Shown here piece after piece: positions 46,296-55,132 of a stretch of DNA of 64,000 nucleotides; the stretch's first letter is position 1, and each line of letters opens with the position of its first letter. Source of the stretch: Akkermansia muciniphila (GTDB taxonomy: Bacteria; Verrucomicrobiota; Verrucomicrobiia; Limisphaerales; UBA9464); NCBI GenBank assembly GCA_945861565.1, contig CAMAUY010000002.1, forward strand, positions 48,806 through 112,805, written 5' to 3'. The notes beneath the pieces are model-generated. The model saw only the letters and a program-made list of their open reading frames with translations. It had not been told where the DNA came from and made no database searches. The translations under genes and the position numbers were made by a program.

Positions 46296-46918
46296 GGAAA
46301 TACCGATTCTGACCAATCGCTCGTTGCAGATGGCCTTGGGGCTGAAACCATCGTGAGCCAGAGGGGACCGTTCCGAAAGATTAGAACCATGCGCTTTAGA
46401 TTCTAACGTTGCCGTATGCAATGCGCCGAGCCCGCTGATTTGGAAGAGCTATGCCAGCCTGCATTTGCTGATTTTGACCGGGGCATCAAAAACGTGGACC
46501 CGAGATTGTGCGTCCCATTTTACGCTGCTGCAGACCGGTTGGATTCCACAAACTTCACTCCTAGCCGCCACGCTGATTTTCAGCAGCCGCTTCCTGATGG
46601 AACGGCGCGGCAAATAGCACGGATGTGAGTGGATCTGGAGGACTTGATTCGGGCCGACGGTGTTAACGTAAGAACCGCCGGTGCCACAATTCCGGCCCCC
46701 GGGAGCAGACACCCTGACCCGCGGATAGCCATAGCGAGGCGCGCGCCCGTGAATCAGCCATTGACTGCCCAGCTCGCTTCTTTGAGATCCGGGCTATGAA
46801 ATCCGTTGGGTTGTGCCTCTTCTTTTAGTCTCTGTCATTGGACTTGGTTGGGTGCAAGGCGTGGCGGCGTCCCAGTCAAGTCGGTCGGCGAAACTGGAGC
46901 GTAGCCAGCGGAGCCGTT
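46296..46918. other. Gap without recognisable gene
   Basis: Short open frames exist here but none has a family pattern, signal or ribosome-binding site I could recognise. The stretch separates the AAA/DUF4143 gene from the transposase remains and is probably degenerate DNA. Confidence 0.6.
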
Positions 46919-47338
46919 TTACGGAGTGCTGAGTGAAGCGCTGGAGGGCGACCACGGGGCTGGGGATCGTTCGCCGAGTTTGTTCTTAAGCGGATCGGCT
47001 TGGTCCCAAGCCGGGGTTCCCGTGACGGCCAGTTTCATATTCTCCTTCTCCCGACTCACGAAGTACAAGCCGTGAGCCTGCTTCCAACGGTGCCAAGCAT
47101 GAAAATCGATGCAGGCCTTGGTTGAGTTCACAGGCCAAGCATAGGCGGCGCGAGCTTTTGAGAGAATTACGATCCCTTTGCTCTGGGATTCAACGGCGCC
47201 GCGGCCGGGGCGATGAGAACGCGCTGAGAACTCATCGACGAGCAGAAAGCAGGATCGCCCCCCCCAGCAAGTAGCGGCTTCACCGTGCCCGCCTATCGCT
47301 CCACCAATCAATGCAATAGGCCTCGAAAATCCTCTCAA
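46919..47338 (-). pseudogene. Transposase remnant, possibly two fused fragments
   Basis: A 139-codon frame contains two transposase-like blocks. The first is TCWGGRSCFLLVDEFSARS followed by GIVILSKARAAYAW, like the '..LDAYF....VTRAKxNxxAY' region of some DDE transposases. The second is IDFHAWHRWKQAHGLYFVSREKENMKLAV, like the IS4-type 'DxHxxxxLxxxGxxFVSRxKxNM'. Both lack the rest of the enzyme, and the sequence after KNKLG (46973) is unrelated. It is a broken insertion-sequence fragment with no visible terminal repeats. The family call is from memory of motif shape. Confidence 0.6.
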
Positions 47339-47365
47339 TCTTGGACACCGCTCACTCCGGAGCAG

Positions 47366-47433
47366 CCCCTCACCCGGCCTTCGGCCACCCTCTCCCCCCG
47401 CTCCGAACGGGGGGGGAGATGCCAGGGTGAGGG
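47366..47433. repeat. Long GC-rich palindromic intergenic repeat
   Basis: CCCTCACCC (from 47367) pairs with GGGTGAGGG (to 47433), and the CTCTCCCCCC / GGGGGGGAG blocks pair inside. A smaller GGCCTTCGGCC hairpin also lies within. It sits between the transposase remnant and the NHL-repeat gene. It looks like a dispersed 'CCCTCACCCGGCCTTCGGCC' type repeat often seen in environmental bacterial genomes. Confidence 0.65.
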
Positions 47434-47477
47434 AGCCGGTTCATGGAGCGGGCTGGGCAATGGCCCGCGGGGTTCGC

Positions 47478-48434
47478 TTAGCGTTCGCGCACAAATTTGT
47501 GCAGATGACCGAACTGGCTCCACTCGCTCACGATCAGATTTCCCTTCTTATCGATTGCGGCTCCATGCGGCGAATTACAAATCCCATCCTTCCACTGGTC
47601 CGGCACCAGGCCAAAATTGGCGCGTTGACTCTCGGTCGGGTTGTCCCCGACCTGCGCCACAATGTTTCCCTCCTTGTCCAACACCGTTGCCCGCCCTTTC
47701 AATTCCGGAATAACGGCGTAGTCGCCCCGGATATGTACTGCGGCGGGCATCCGCAGGCCCCGTCGGATTACTTTTACAAAATTCCCATCCAGATCCCAGT
47801 GCTCCACCCGGTCATTGTTTCGGTTGCAGACCAGCAACAACGGTTTTCCCGATCGAGTATCCAGCCCGATTCCATGGCAGGTCTTGAACTTTCCATCTTC
47901 TTCCCCGGGTCCGCCAAATGCCTTCACAAACTTTCGATTCTTATCGAACTTTAGCACAAAGTTGGACCCATAGCCGTCCGCAACAAACAAAGATCCATCC
48001 GGTCCCACCGTCACCGCGCACGGATTAAATCCCTTCCCGTCTTTATACAATCCCGCATCCATCGGTGTACCGAGCTTCCAAAGAATCGTCCCATCCAGCG
48101 CCAGCTTCAACACTTCGTGATCCGAAGGACGTGCCGCATAAATGTACTCGACCCCCTTTTCGCTGCGGATCTCCGCCCCATGAATCCGCGTCGGCCCCAC
48201 TGCCCGCAGGAATTTTCCCTTCGGCGAAAACACCACAATGCCGCGTTTCGTATCGGTCGTGACGTAAATATTCCCTGCCTTGTCCGTCATGGCCGCCCCG
48301 TGACACGGCCCCAGTTGTTGGCCGCCAGGATTTTTCTCAAAGAAATCCGGCGCAATCGAGTATTTGATCTCCCGGGCGAAAACTGCATTCGACAAGAGCG
48401 CGGCACAGGCGAGCAATGACGTAATTTTTTTCAT
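47478..48434 (-). CDS. Secreted NHL-repeat/beta-propeller protein
   Basis: 318 residues from the ATG at 48434, which begins a signal peptide (MKKITSLLACAALLSNAVFA). The rest is a six-bladed propeller built from repeats such as AMTDKAGNIYVTTDTKRGIVVFSPKGKFL, VTVGPDGSLFVADGYGSNFVLKFDKNRKFVKAFG and GAAIDKKGNLIVSEWSQFGHLHKF. It is probably periplasmic or extracellular and could bind ligands or act like a lactonase or lyase; no metal site is obvious. It is a single gene ending next to the palindromic repeat. Confidence 0.85.
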   Translation of the reverse strand: MKKITSLLACAALLSNAVFAREIKYSIAPDFFEKNPGGQQLGPCHGAAMTDKAGNIYVTTDTKRGIVVFSPKGKFLRAVGPTRIHGAEIRSEKGVEYIYAARPSDHEVLKLALDGTILWKLGTPMDAGLYKDGKGFNPCAVTVGPDGSLFVADGYGSNFVLKFDKNRKFVKAFGGPGEEDGKFKTCHGIGLDTRSGKPLLLVCNRNNDRVEHWDLDGNFVKVIRRGLRMPAAVHIRGDYAVIPELKGRATVLDKEGNIVAQVGDNPTESQRANFGLVPDQWKDGICNSPHGAAIDKKGNLIVSEWSQFGHLHKFVRER

Positions 48435-48689
48435 GGTGTTTTGATTGGAGCGATGGGCCATATTGCGGGTTCAGCACAGCCAAACACAATCCCGAATACT
48501 TCAATGCAGTCGGCCTGGTTCCCTCTCGCTGAAATGTCGTTTTGAACCGATCGCAAGGAGGATGCCGCCGGCAACTCAGTTTTCGAACTTCGCTCCGCTC
48601 TCGAGGTGACATTTCGTTTCCATGAAATTCAACCCGTTGTCTGGCTGACCACGATTGCTAATTCAAGTGCCGTTGGGTAGTCTTCCATT

Positions 48690-48896
48690 GTGCGCGAGCG
48701 GTTCATCAAGCCAATCATCTCCACCTCACGAACCTTTGCGGAGGCGGACGAAAAGGATCGAGCCTTCTGGAATTCACGCACCCCGCAGGAGCGCCTCTGG
48801 CATCTGGAGTATCTCCGCGAAATTAATTATGGACCCGAGGCATCTGCCCCCCGACTTCCGCGAATTCCTTGCGTGTCTCAACGCAGCTGGGGTTGA
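48690..48896 (+). CDS. Small partner gene of a nucleotidyltransferase
   Basis: 68 residues from a GTG. IKPIISTSRTFAEADEKDRAFWNSRTPQERLWHLEYLREINYG is a pattern I recognise from small proteins encoded just before MNT-type nucleotidyltransferases, possibly toxin-antitoxin-like pairs. It overlaps the broken nucleotidyltransferase gene that starts at 48829. Whether it is still functional without its partner is unknown. Confidence 0.55.
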   Translation: MRERFIKPIISTSRTFAEADEKDRAFWNSRTPQERLWHLEYLREINYGPEASAPRLPRIPCVSQRSWG

Positions 48897-49278
48897 GTAT
48901 CTCCTCGTCGGAGGCCATGCCGTCGCCTAACATGCCTACCCGCGCGTCACCTCCGACATGGGTGTTTGGATTCACCGTACGGAAGTCAACGCGGAGAGGA
49001 CTATCGCGGCGGTACGATGCTTTTTTGGCGATGAGCTTACGGGACTGACGGCCTCCCAGTTCCTAGACACTGAAATGGTCACCCACTTTGGGGCGCGGCC
49101 TCACCTGATCGAGATTTTGAACCGGATTTCGGGATGCGATTTTGCCCTCGCGTGGACCCGGCGAGTCCATGTGGAATACGACGGTGTGCCTGTCAATGTC
49201 ATCAGTTTCGAAGACCTCAAGAAGAACAAGGGTGCAACGGGGCGGGCCAAAGATCAAGCCGATCTCGACCACCTTTGA
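48829..49278 (+). pseudogene. Nucleotidyltransferase (MNT/DUF6036-like) with nonsense mutation
   Basis: From the ATG at 48829 the frame reads PPDFREFLACLNAAGVEYLLVGGHAVA, then TAA at 48928-48930. It continues in the same frame as HAYPRVTSDMGVWIHRTEVNAERT...VHVEYDGVPVNVISFEDLKKNKGATGRAKDQADLDHL. Intact relatives read '..GGYAVAxHGYPRxTxDxDIWI', with an aromatic residue usually where the stop lies, so a TAT/TAC to TAA change fits. The second metal Asp of the D-x-D motif also reads G (SDMGVWI). Loss of function is likely. Confidence 0.8.
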
Positions 49279-49377
49279 GTATTGCCTTTGATGGATCGCC
49301 ATTTGACCCCGGCTAACGATCCCTTTACAGATTCCACGCCCACGTGAACATAACGTGCCATCGATTCTCCGATTTTT

Positions 49378-49743
49378 ATGAAATCCGCTTCTATCATTGC
49401 CATCGTCGCATCACTGCTCTGCAGTGCGGGCTGCAGCAAAGAGGAAGCTTCCAGGGCCGCCGAAAAAATGGCGGAAACCGCCGGAAAAGTGGGGGACAAA
49501 GCCTCCCAAGGTATGGAAGTTGTGAAGCAGAAGGCCGGCCAGGCTGCCGACAAGGCCATTCAGGTCGGTGGTGATGCCGCTTTGCATGCAAAGGAGGCCA
49601 CGGTCCGGGCCTACGACACGACCAAGGAAGTGGTGAAGGATGCGGCTGGCAAGACCGCCGATGCCGCCAAGGCCGGCCTGGAGAAAGCCAAGGTCGAGGC
49701 AGAGAAAGCGACCGAAGCCGTCAAAGGCGCGTTGCCCAACTAG
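49378..49743 (+). CDS. Small lipoprotein with amphipathic helical repeats
   Basis: 121 residues. The signal peptide ends in the lipobox SAGC (Cys19). The mature protein is almost entirely Ala/Lys/Glu-rich helix with 11-residue-like periodicity (AAEKMAETAGKVGDKASQGM, EVVKDAAGKTADAAKAGLEKA), similar to LEA or apolipoprotein-like helices. No enzymatic motif is present. It could coat membranes or act as a stress protein. It lies 34 bases upstream of the exosortase gene on the same strand and may be co-transcribed. Confidence 0.75.
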   Translation: MKSASIIAIVASLLCSAGCSKEEASRAAEKMAETAGKVGDKASQGMEVVKQKAGQAADKAIQVGGDAALHAKEATVRAYDTTKEVVKDAAGKTADAAKAGLEKAKVEAEKATEAVKGALPN

Positions 49744-49777
49744 GCCGTCTACTGGCAACTTAAGACTCATCTCACGC

Positions 49778-50728
49778 ATGGACTCTTTGCGACAAATTTG
49801 GAATGCCCTCCCGTTCAAATCGTATTTCGGTGTGCTTCTGATCGCGTGGGGAGCTCTCTTCCATTTCCTCGGGAATTCAGTGTTTGGTTATGTCGACACA
49901 CCCTCGCTGTATGGATGGCTGTGGGCTATTTGGCATGGCAACGAAGACGATGAGGTTGGGATGCTGGTTCCGATTCTGGTTTTGGGGCTGCTCTGGATGA
50001 AGCGGGAGGACTGGATCGGTGCGACCAAGCAACCCTGGGGACTGGCTCTGGTCCTGGTGGCATGCGGAGCCTTGCTGCATTTCGCGGGATACACTGTGCA
50101 GCAAACTCGCGTCTCCGGCTTCGGGTTTTTGGTTGGTTTGGCGGGTATCATCGGCCTTGTCTGGGGCCGGGCGTTCTTGTCGGCGGTGTTTTTTCCGATG
50201 TTCCTCCTCTCGTTTGCCTTGCCGTTTTCCAGCCTGCTGGATGGACTGACCTTTCCATTGCGGATGTTTGTTACCGGAGGGGCAGTCAGCGTCTGCAATG
50301 GAGTGCTCGACATGGGTGTGCTCCGTGAGGGTACCCAGCTTTTCAATGCCCAGAAACAGTACCGTTTTGAGGTGGCCGCCGCCTGCAGTGGTATTCACAG
50401 CCTGACGGCGATGGTATTACTGACTGTCACGTTCGCGTTCCTGAATTTTCACTCCGGGTGGCGACGGGCGCTCCTGATTGCGTCGGCTATCCCACTCGCC
50501 GTTTTGGGGAACATCCTCCGCCTCATCACCGTCATCGTGGTCAGTGACACACTGGGGGAGGCGGCGGGGGTGAAGATTGAAAACCGGTTTGGCTTTGTGA
50601 CCTTCCTCTTTGGACTTCTGAGCGTGTTTACCCTCGGTTACCTGCTGCGCGAACCGCGTCCCAAGCAATCCGCCGCCAAGCAAACCAGCACAACGAATCC
50701 GCCACCGGCGCAGCCGCAAACCGTATGA
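49778..50728 (+). CDS. Exosortase/archaeosortase family transpeptidase
   Basis: 316 residues from the ATG at 49778, with about eight membrane helices. Catalytic Cys203 is in VAAACSGIHSL and the conserved Arg248 in GNILRLITVIVV. The later position where exosortases usually have a His reads KIENRFGFV (266-274), so that His is not visible. Exosortases cleave C-terminal sorting signals (PEP-CTERM and variants) of exported proteins at the membrane, often with exopolysaccharide production. The ATGA overlap with the EpsI-like gene shows translational coupling. I did not find a clear PEP-CTERM-like substrate in this window. Confidence 0.9.
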   Translation: MDSLRQIWNALPFKSYFGVLLIAWGALFHFLGNSVFGYVDTPSLYGWLWAIWHGNEDDEVGMLVPILVLGLLWMKREDWIGATKQPWGLALVLVACGALLHFAGYTVQQTRVSGFGFLVGLAGIIGLVWGRAFLSAVFFPMFLLSFALPFSSLLDGLTFPLRMFVTGGAVSVCNGVLDMGVLREGTQLFNAQKQYRFEVAAACSGIHSLTAMVLLTVTFAFLNFHSGWRRALLIASAIPLAVLGNILRLITVIVVSDTLGEAAGVKIENRFGFVTFLFGLLSVFTLGYLLREPRPKQSAAKQTSTTNPPPAQPQTV

Positions 50729-51468
50729 ACCGGCGCCTTCCCGTGCTCTCGGCGATCGCTCTGATGATCATCGCCGTCACCGCATGGCAGCTTTGGAGCA
50801 TGAAGCATCGGCACCGGCTGGGGCCGCCGGGACTGCGGCTCTCGTCGGAACCAATCTTTAGCGAGGACGGCCGGATGGCTCGGACGAACTCGGTCTACCT
50901 CCCTTGGCTGGCCGGGGCATGGACCGGCTCAAACATGCCAATCACAAATCTGGAACTGGGTTATCTCCCGGCCGACACCACGTACGCACGCAAGGGGTAT
51001 CGGACGGGGGACGGGGATAGCCGTTGGGCCCTGCAGGCTAGCGTGGTGATGATGGGAACGGACCGCACGAGCATCCACCGCCCGGAATATTGCCTCACGG
51101 GACAGGGTTGGGCCATCGAGCGGCGGCAGAACACCACCGTGAAAGTTCCGGGACTCGTGGCGGGCTCGCTTCCGGTCCGGCGCTTCGACGCGGTGCAAAG
51201 CGGGTCGATCAACGGAAAACCCTCCTTGATCAAAGGTGTGTATGTCTTCTGGTTTGTGGCCGACGGGTTGGTCACGGCGGACTACCGGCAGCGGTTGCTC
51301 TGGATGGCTCGTAATTTATTAACGACGGGCGAACTCCAGCGATGGGCCTACGTATCCTGTTTTACCACCTGCCTGCCGGGCCGGGAGGACGAGGCATTCG
51401 CTAAAATCTCGGATTGGATCGCCGCCGCGGCACCCGAATTTTTGCTTGATCGCTCACTGCCAAGGTAA
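50725..51468 (+). CDS. Exosortase-associated EpsI-type protein (DUF3485)
   Basis: 247 residues. One N-terminal membrane anchor (about 5-25) is followed by an extracytoplasmic EpsI domain with LPWLAGAWTGSNMPI, TDRTSIHRPEYCLTGQGW (conserved Cys near 123) and KGVYVFWFVADGLVTADYRQRLLWM. EpsI-type proteins accompany exosortases in the same operon or as fusions. The start overlaps the exosortase stop (ATGA). Confidence 0.88.
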   Translation: MNRRLPVLSAIALMIIAVTAWQLWSMKHRHRLGPPGLRLSSEPIFSEDGRMARTNSVYLPWLAGAWTGSNMPITNLELGYLPADTTYARKGYRTGDGDSRWALQASVVMMGTDRTSIHRPEYCLTGQGWAIERRQNTTVKVPGLVAGSLPVRRFDAVQSGSINGKPSLIKGVYVFWFVADGLVTADYRQRLLWMARNLLTTGELQRWAYVSCFTTCLPGREDEAFAKISDWIAAAAPEFLLDRSLPR

Positions 51469-51478
51469 GGTCGAGCGC

Positions 51479-52639
51479 GTGGGCAATCATTCGTCATACG
51501 ACTTCTTGATCGTCGGTCTCGGTGCGATGGGCAGCTCCGCGGCGTTTCACCTCGCGCAACGTGGCGCGCACATCCTCGGCCTGGATCGCTTCACGCCGCC
51601 TCACTCGTCCGGATCATCCCACGGACAGACCCGTATCATTCGAGAAGCCTACTTCGAACACCCGGACTATGTCCCCCTGATTCAGCGCGCCTACGAACTG
51701 TGGGCTGATCTGGCGTGCGCCGCGAACGAGGAATTGCTCCTCCCAACCGGCGGCCTGATGATCGGTCCGCCCGATGGCGTGGTCGTGAGCGGTGCCCGCC
51801 GCAGCGCCGAGGCACACAACCTGCCGCATGAGGTTCTCACGGCCGAGGAAGTGCGTCGCCGCTTTCCCGGCTTGTGCCCCGAGGGCGACATGCTCGCCGT
51901 GTTCGAACCTCGCGCGGGCATCCTCTACCCCGAACGCTGCGTCGACGCCAATCTTCGCCTCGCCGTCGAACGAGGCGCTACACTCGGCTTTGACGAACCC
52001 GTGCTCCATTGGGCGGCCGACGGCGACGGCGTTCGTGTCGTCACTTCCCGCGGTGAGTATCGAGCCGGCCAGCTCGTGCTCACGGCCGGAAGCTGGATCA
52101 ATTCGCTGCTCCCAGGCCTATCCCTGCCGTTCGCCGTCGAACGTCAGGTGCAGTTCTGGTTCGCCCCGGTGCGGGCACGCGACGTTTTCCATCCTGACCG
52201 CTGCCCAGTTCACCTATGGCAGTATGACCGCGACCGGTTCTTCTACGGCTTTCCGGACCTGGGTACGGGCGTGAAAGTTGCCTGTCACCACCGCGGGGAA
52301 CCGGCGGATCCCGACACCGTGCGGCAGGAAGTTGGGGTGGAGGAGATCGACGCCATGCGTGTCATTTTGCGCCGCTTTCTGCCTGCGGCCGACGATCGAT
52401 TGGCCCAAGCTGTGGTCTGCAAGTACACCATGACGCCGGATGAACACTTCTGGCTCGACCGTCATCCGCAGCATCCGCAAGTCCTGATCGTCAGCCCGTG
52501 TTCCGGGCACGGATTCAAGTTTTCCGCCGTCATTGGCGAGGTAGTGGCCGACTTGCTCCTGTCGGGCCGAAGCCGGTTCGACTTGAGCCTCTTCCGCCAC
52601 CGGTCGGGACCGGGCGAGAGCTTCAATCGGAACTCGTAA
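51479..52639 (+). CDS. Monomeric sarcosine oxidase/N-methyl-L-tryptophan oxidase family flavoenzyme
   Basis: 386 residues from a GTG at 51479; a TTG at 51446 would overlap the EpsI gene. FAD motif FLIVGLGAMGSSAAFHLAQRG is near 8, and DRFTPPHSSGSSHGQTRIIREAY near 36. Cys314 in VVCKYTMTPDEHFWLDRHP corresponds to the Cys that binds FAD covalently in monomeric sarcosine oxidase (Cys315), and SPCSGHGFKFSAVIGE is near 340. It oxidises N-methyl amino acids to formaldehyde, amine and H2O2. The exact substrate is not resolved. A decayed copy of its 3' end lies at 54851-54960. Confidence 0.93.
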   Translation: MGNHSSYDFLIVGLGAMGSSAAFHLAQRGAHILGLDRFTPPHSSGSSHGQTRIIREAYFEHPDYVPLIQRAYELWADLACAANEELLLPTGGLMIGPPDGVVVSGARRSAEAHNLPHEVLTAEEVRRRFPGLCPEGDMLAVFEPRAGILYPERCVDANLRLAVERGATLGFDEPVLHWAADGDGVRVVTSRGEYRAGQLVLTAGSWINSLLPGLSLPFAVERQVQFWFAPVRARDVFHPDRCPVHLWQYDRDRFFYGFPDLGTGVKVACHHRGEPADPDTVRQEVGVEEIDAMRVILRRFLPAADDRLAQAVVCKYTMTPDEHFWLDRHPQHPQVLIVSPCSGHGFKFSAVIGEVVADLLLSGRSRFDLSLFRHRSGPGESFNRNS

Positions 52640-52830
52640 TTACACCCACCGAAAAGATGGGTCCGGCTGGGGTGGCAGCCGCGTTGTCATAACACGGCAG
52701 GAGTAAACACGCTCTCTGCGAATGTACCCTGCGAGGTGGACGGGAATCCCGCGAGGCTCGAAGACAACCTCGTCGTGCGCAGCAACGTCGCCCTCGACAA
52801 GCGACGAGCCGCATCCAAGACTTCCACCGC

Positions 52831-53460
52831 GTGATCTATGGCTCGGTCAATCCGCCGGTGTTCTCCCGCATCCCTCGGGCGGCCGCGCGTATCCTCGACG
52901 TCGGGTGCGGCGATGGCACCCTGGCCCGCGCGATCAAGTCGGAATGGCCGGTGCACATTACGGGCATTACCCACTCGGACGAGGAGGCCGTCCGTGGCCG
53001 CGATGGGCTGGACGCGGTGGTGGTTACAGACCTGAACCGTTTTGACGGCGCCCAACTCGGCACGTTCGATTGTGTGATTTGCAGTCATGTCCTGGAACAT
53101 CTCTTGGATCCATGGTCACTGCTGCGCACGTTGCAACCACACCTCGTGACAGGTGGAACTTTGATTGTTGCCCTGCCGAATCTACTCTTCTGGCGCAACC
53201 GACTAGCGATGCTGCGCGGACGATTTCGCTACACGGATGGAGGCCTGATGGATCGAACTCATTGCAAATTCTTCGACTGGCACACGTCGGCTGAACTCGT
53301 GCGCAACGCCGGCTTCGTCCTAACGGAATGCCTCGCCGACGGCAGCTGGCCCGGCTCGCATTTCTTGGGATCATTCCGCGCCCCGCTGGACCGCGTCGCG
53401 CTGGCGATGTCGCCCGGACTGTTCGGCTGGCAGTTCGTGCTGGTCGGCCGGCCAGCCTGA
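52831..53460 (+). CDS. Class I SAM-dependent methyltransferase
   Basis: 209 residues from a GTG. SAM motif I is ARILDVGCGDGTLARAI (19-35), with Asp in VVTDLNRFDG, CVICSHVLEHLLDPWSLLRTL (post-I/II region) and LVTGGTLIVALPNLLFWRN (motif III). FRYTDGGLMDRTHCKFFDW is typical of Methyltransf_11/23-type enzymes acting on glycans, quinones or small molecules. The substrate is unknown. The 190 bases before it hold no gene. Confidence 0.88.
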   Translation: MIYGSVNPPVFSRIPRAAARILDVGCGDGTLARAIKSEWPVHITGITHSDEEAVRGRDGLDAVVVTDLNRFDGAQLGTFDCVICSHVLEHLLDPWSLLRTLQPHLVTGGTLIVALPNLLFWRNRLAMLRGRFRYTDGGLMDRTHCKFFDWHTSAELVRNAGFVLTECLADGSWPGSHFLGSFRAPLDRVALAMSPGLFGWQFVLVGRPA

Positions 53461-53585
53461 CGCAATCACCCCGGGGGGAGCCCACCCGGCCTCACGGCGA
53501 CCCGAATCAAGGATCGGTGATAGTGCCGATGCGCGTCCGTTTATTTAGGAGATTTCGTAATCAGCAGGGTGTTCTGGAGCCGACG

Positions 53586-54498
53586 CTACCGTCGCGCGGT
53601 TGAATGTTCGAATATCCAGACGACATCCCTGCTTTTGGGGTCAATCGCTTGCCATTCCGACGTATATCCTCGTGTGCTAACGAGTGCTTTGGTCCGATTC
53701 TCGAGCCACTTATGGACTTCTGCGTGCCCATCCGCAAAGCCAAAACCACAGGCCCCATTGTGGTAACTGGCGCTCAGATCACCAAACGATTTGCCATCAT
53801 TAATAATCGGCATCATCCAGGCGTCATTAACGGAATTGGGATGTTCATCGACAAAAACCCACAGTTGGGTGGGGTCGGGAGACCGGATGTCGCTCATTTT
53901 GTCATATCGGGCGAGTTTGGGAAACCAGGTCGAACCACCGGAGGGATCCTTAAACGCTCCTCCTTCGATAAATCCATTGAGAGACACACTGCGGACTCGG
54001 GCCAGATTTTGTTTACCGACTCTGGCCAGGAGTTTGTCCGCGGGACATTTGTAAATCTTAGAGGCACGACTGGAAAAACGGCCCGAGCTTTGATTCTGTC
54101 AGGTTTAAGGTGTTGGTATTATCGAAATTATTGACATCAAAACTCATCCACCCATAGCACCACGCCTTCCCCTCAGCGGCCGAGCTCGAGACAGGGTTTG
54201 GAACCAAATTATCATTAAATTCGCCCGCATAGAGTATCCAGGCCAGAGTGAGTTGCCGGTTATTGTTCAGGCAAAAAATGCCCTGCGCTTTGGATTTGGA
54301 CTTGCTCAATGCCGGCAAGAGCATGCCGGCGAGGATGGCGATGATCGCGATCACGACCAATAGTTCGATCAACGTGAACCCCGACCGTGCGGCACGGGAA
54401 AAGAGGCGACGCCAACCCGGACTTTGAATTGTAACCGCAACGTCAATCGAAGGCGGAGGCGTTGCTGAATGAACGAACGGGCGAGGTCGCAGTTTCAT
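53586..54498 (-). pseudogene. Prepilin-like gene with single-base frameshift
   Basis: The first frame (from 54498) has the prepilin leader [20 protein letters not shown] and continues to [17 protein letters not shown], where it stops at 54058. Starting near 54072 the neighbouring frame gives the expected continuation [35 protein letters not shown] and runs to 53586 with GFADGHAEVHKW. One extra base near 54070 explains the break. The full protein would be about 300 residues, like other Verrucomicrobia pseudopilins with a 'IYKCPAD' motif. It is either a pseudogene or a sequencing error. Confidence 0.8.
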
Positions 54499-54625
54499 AA
54501 ATCCGGCAAGGGAGTGTGTAAGACAATTGCGCTATGCTCCGCCGTACGGGCGAATTGCATCTGCGGCTCTGGGTGATTTGGCCGCACGTTACCCCAGTTT
54601 GTTGACCGACGCTAGGGCTTTTTGA

Positions 54626-54844
54626 GATGTCGATACCGAGTTGCTCCCGTTGCTTCCTCTGAGCCGCACTGTGCTTGAGCGCGCCAGCGCCATTCAGTTG
54701 GCGTGTCATCCGAATATCCCCCTGCGGACGTTGGATGCGCTGCACGTTGCGACGTGTGATCTGCACCGGAGTGGGACGCTCGCAACGACCGATGGCCGCG
54801 TGCATTCGGCCTGCGAGCAATTTGCCATCGCGCTCGTTCCCTAG
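54626..54844 (+). pseudogene. VapC-like PIN domain C-terminal remnant
   Basis: In frame after a TGA at 54623, the codons give DVDTELLPLLPLSRTVLERAS, then LRTLDALHVATCDLHRSGTLATTDGRV and IALVP. This is the second half of a VapC PIN RNase (the DALHVA and TTDGR blocks with their acidic residues). The first half, with the essential N-terminal Asp, is missing, and no vapB partner is seen. It is a decayed toxin gene. Confidence 0.7.
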
Positions 54845-54850
54845 GAGCGG

Positions 54851-54960
54851 CACCCGCAAGTCCTGATCGTCAGCCCGTACTTCCGGGCACGGATGCAAGT
54901 TCTCCGACGCTACTGGCGACGGGTGGCTGGCCTGCTGACGTTGGGGCCGAATCCGGTTTG
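54851..54960 (+). repeat. Degenerate partial copy of the flavin-oxidase gene 3' end
   Basis: Starting with CACCCGCAAGTCCTGATCGT this stretch follows 52470-52585 of the sarcosine-oxidase-like gene almost base for base at first, then with many substitutions, through the codons for the C-terminal flavin motif. The Cys/Gly codons are changed, so it is not coding. It shows that a second copy of that gene, or a recombination fragment, once lay here. From 54961 to 55132 there is nothing recognisable. Confidence 0.75.
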
Positions 54961-55132
54961 AACAGGATCTCTTCGGCCCTCGGCCATGAACGGCCCTTCT
55001 CCGGGGCACTTTCATCAAGAATCCACTCCTCCGGTTGACTTCGTTGGGGCGTCCGACAGATTTTCCCGCCGATGATTGCCCGGAGACCAGAAATCGAGGG
55101 ACTATGGGGCTCCGGGGTTTCCCGATGACTGC

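Noticed and set aside
46416..46628. Possible 70-residue gene in the accessory gap
   Set aside because: No motif, signal or neighbour support, in a stretch that otherwise looks degenerate.
47341..47440. CRISPR-like or tRNA-like structure
   Set aside because: It is one long palindrome, not a series of spaced direct repeats, and it has no cloverleaf.
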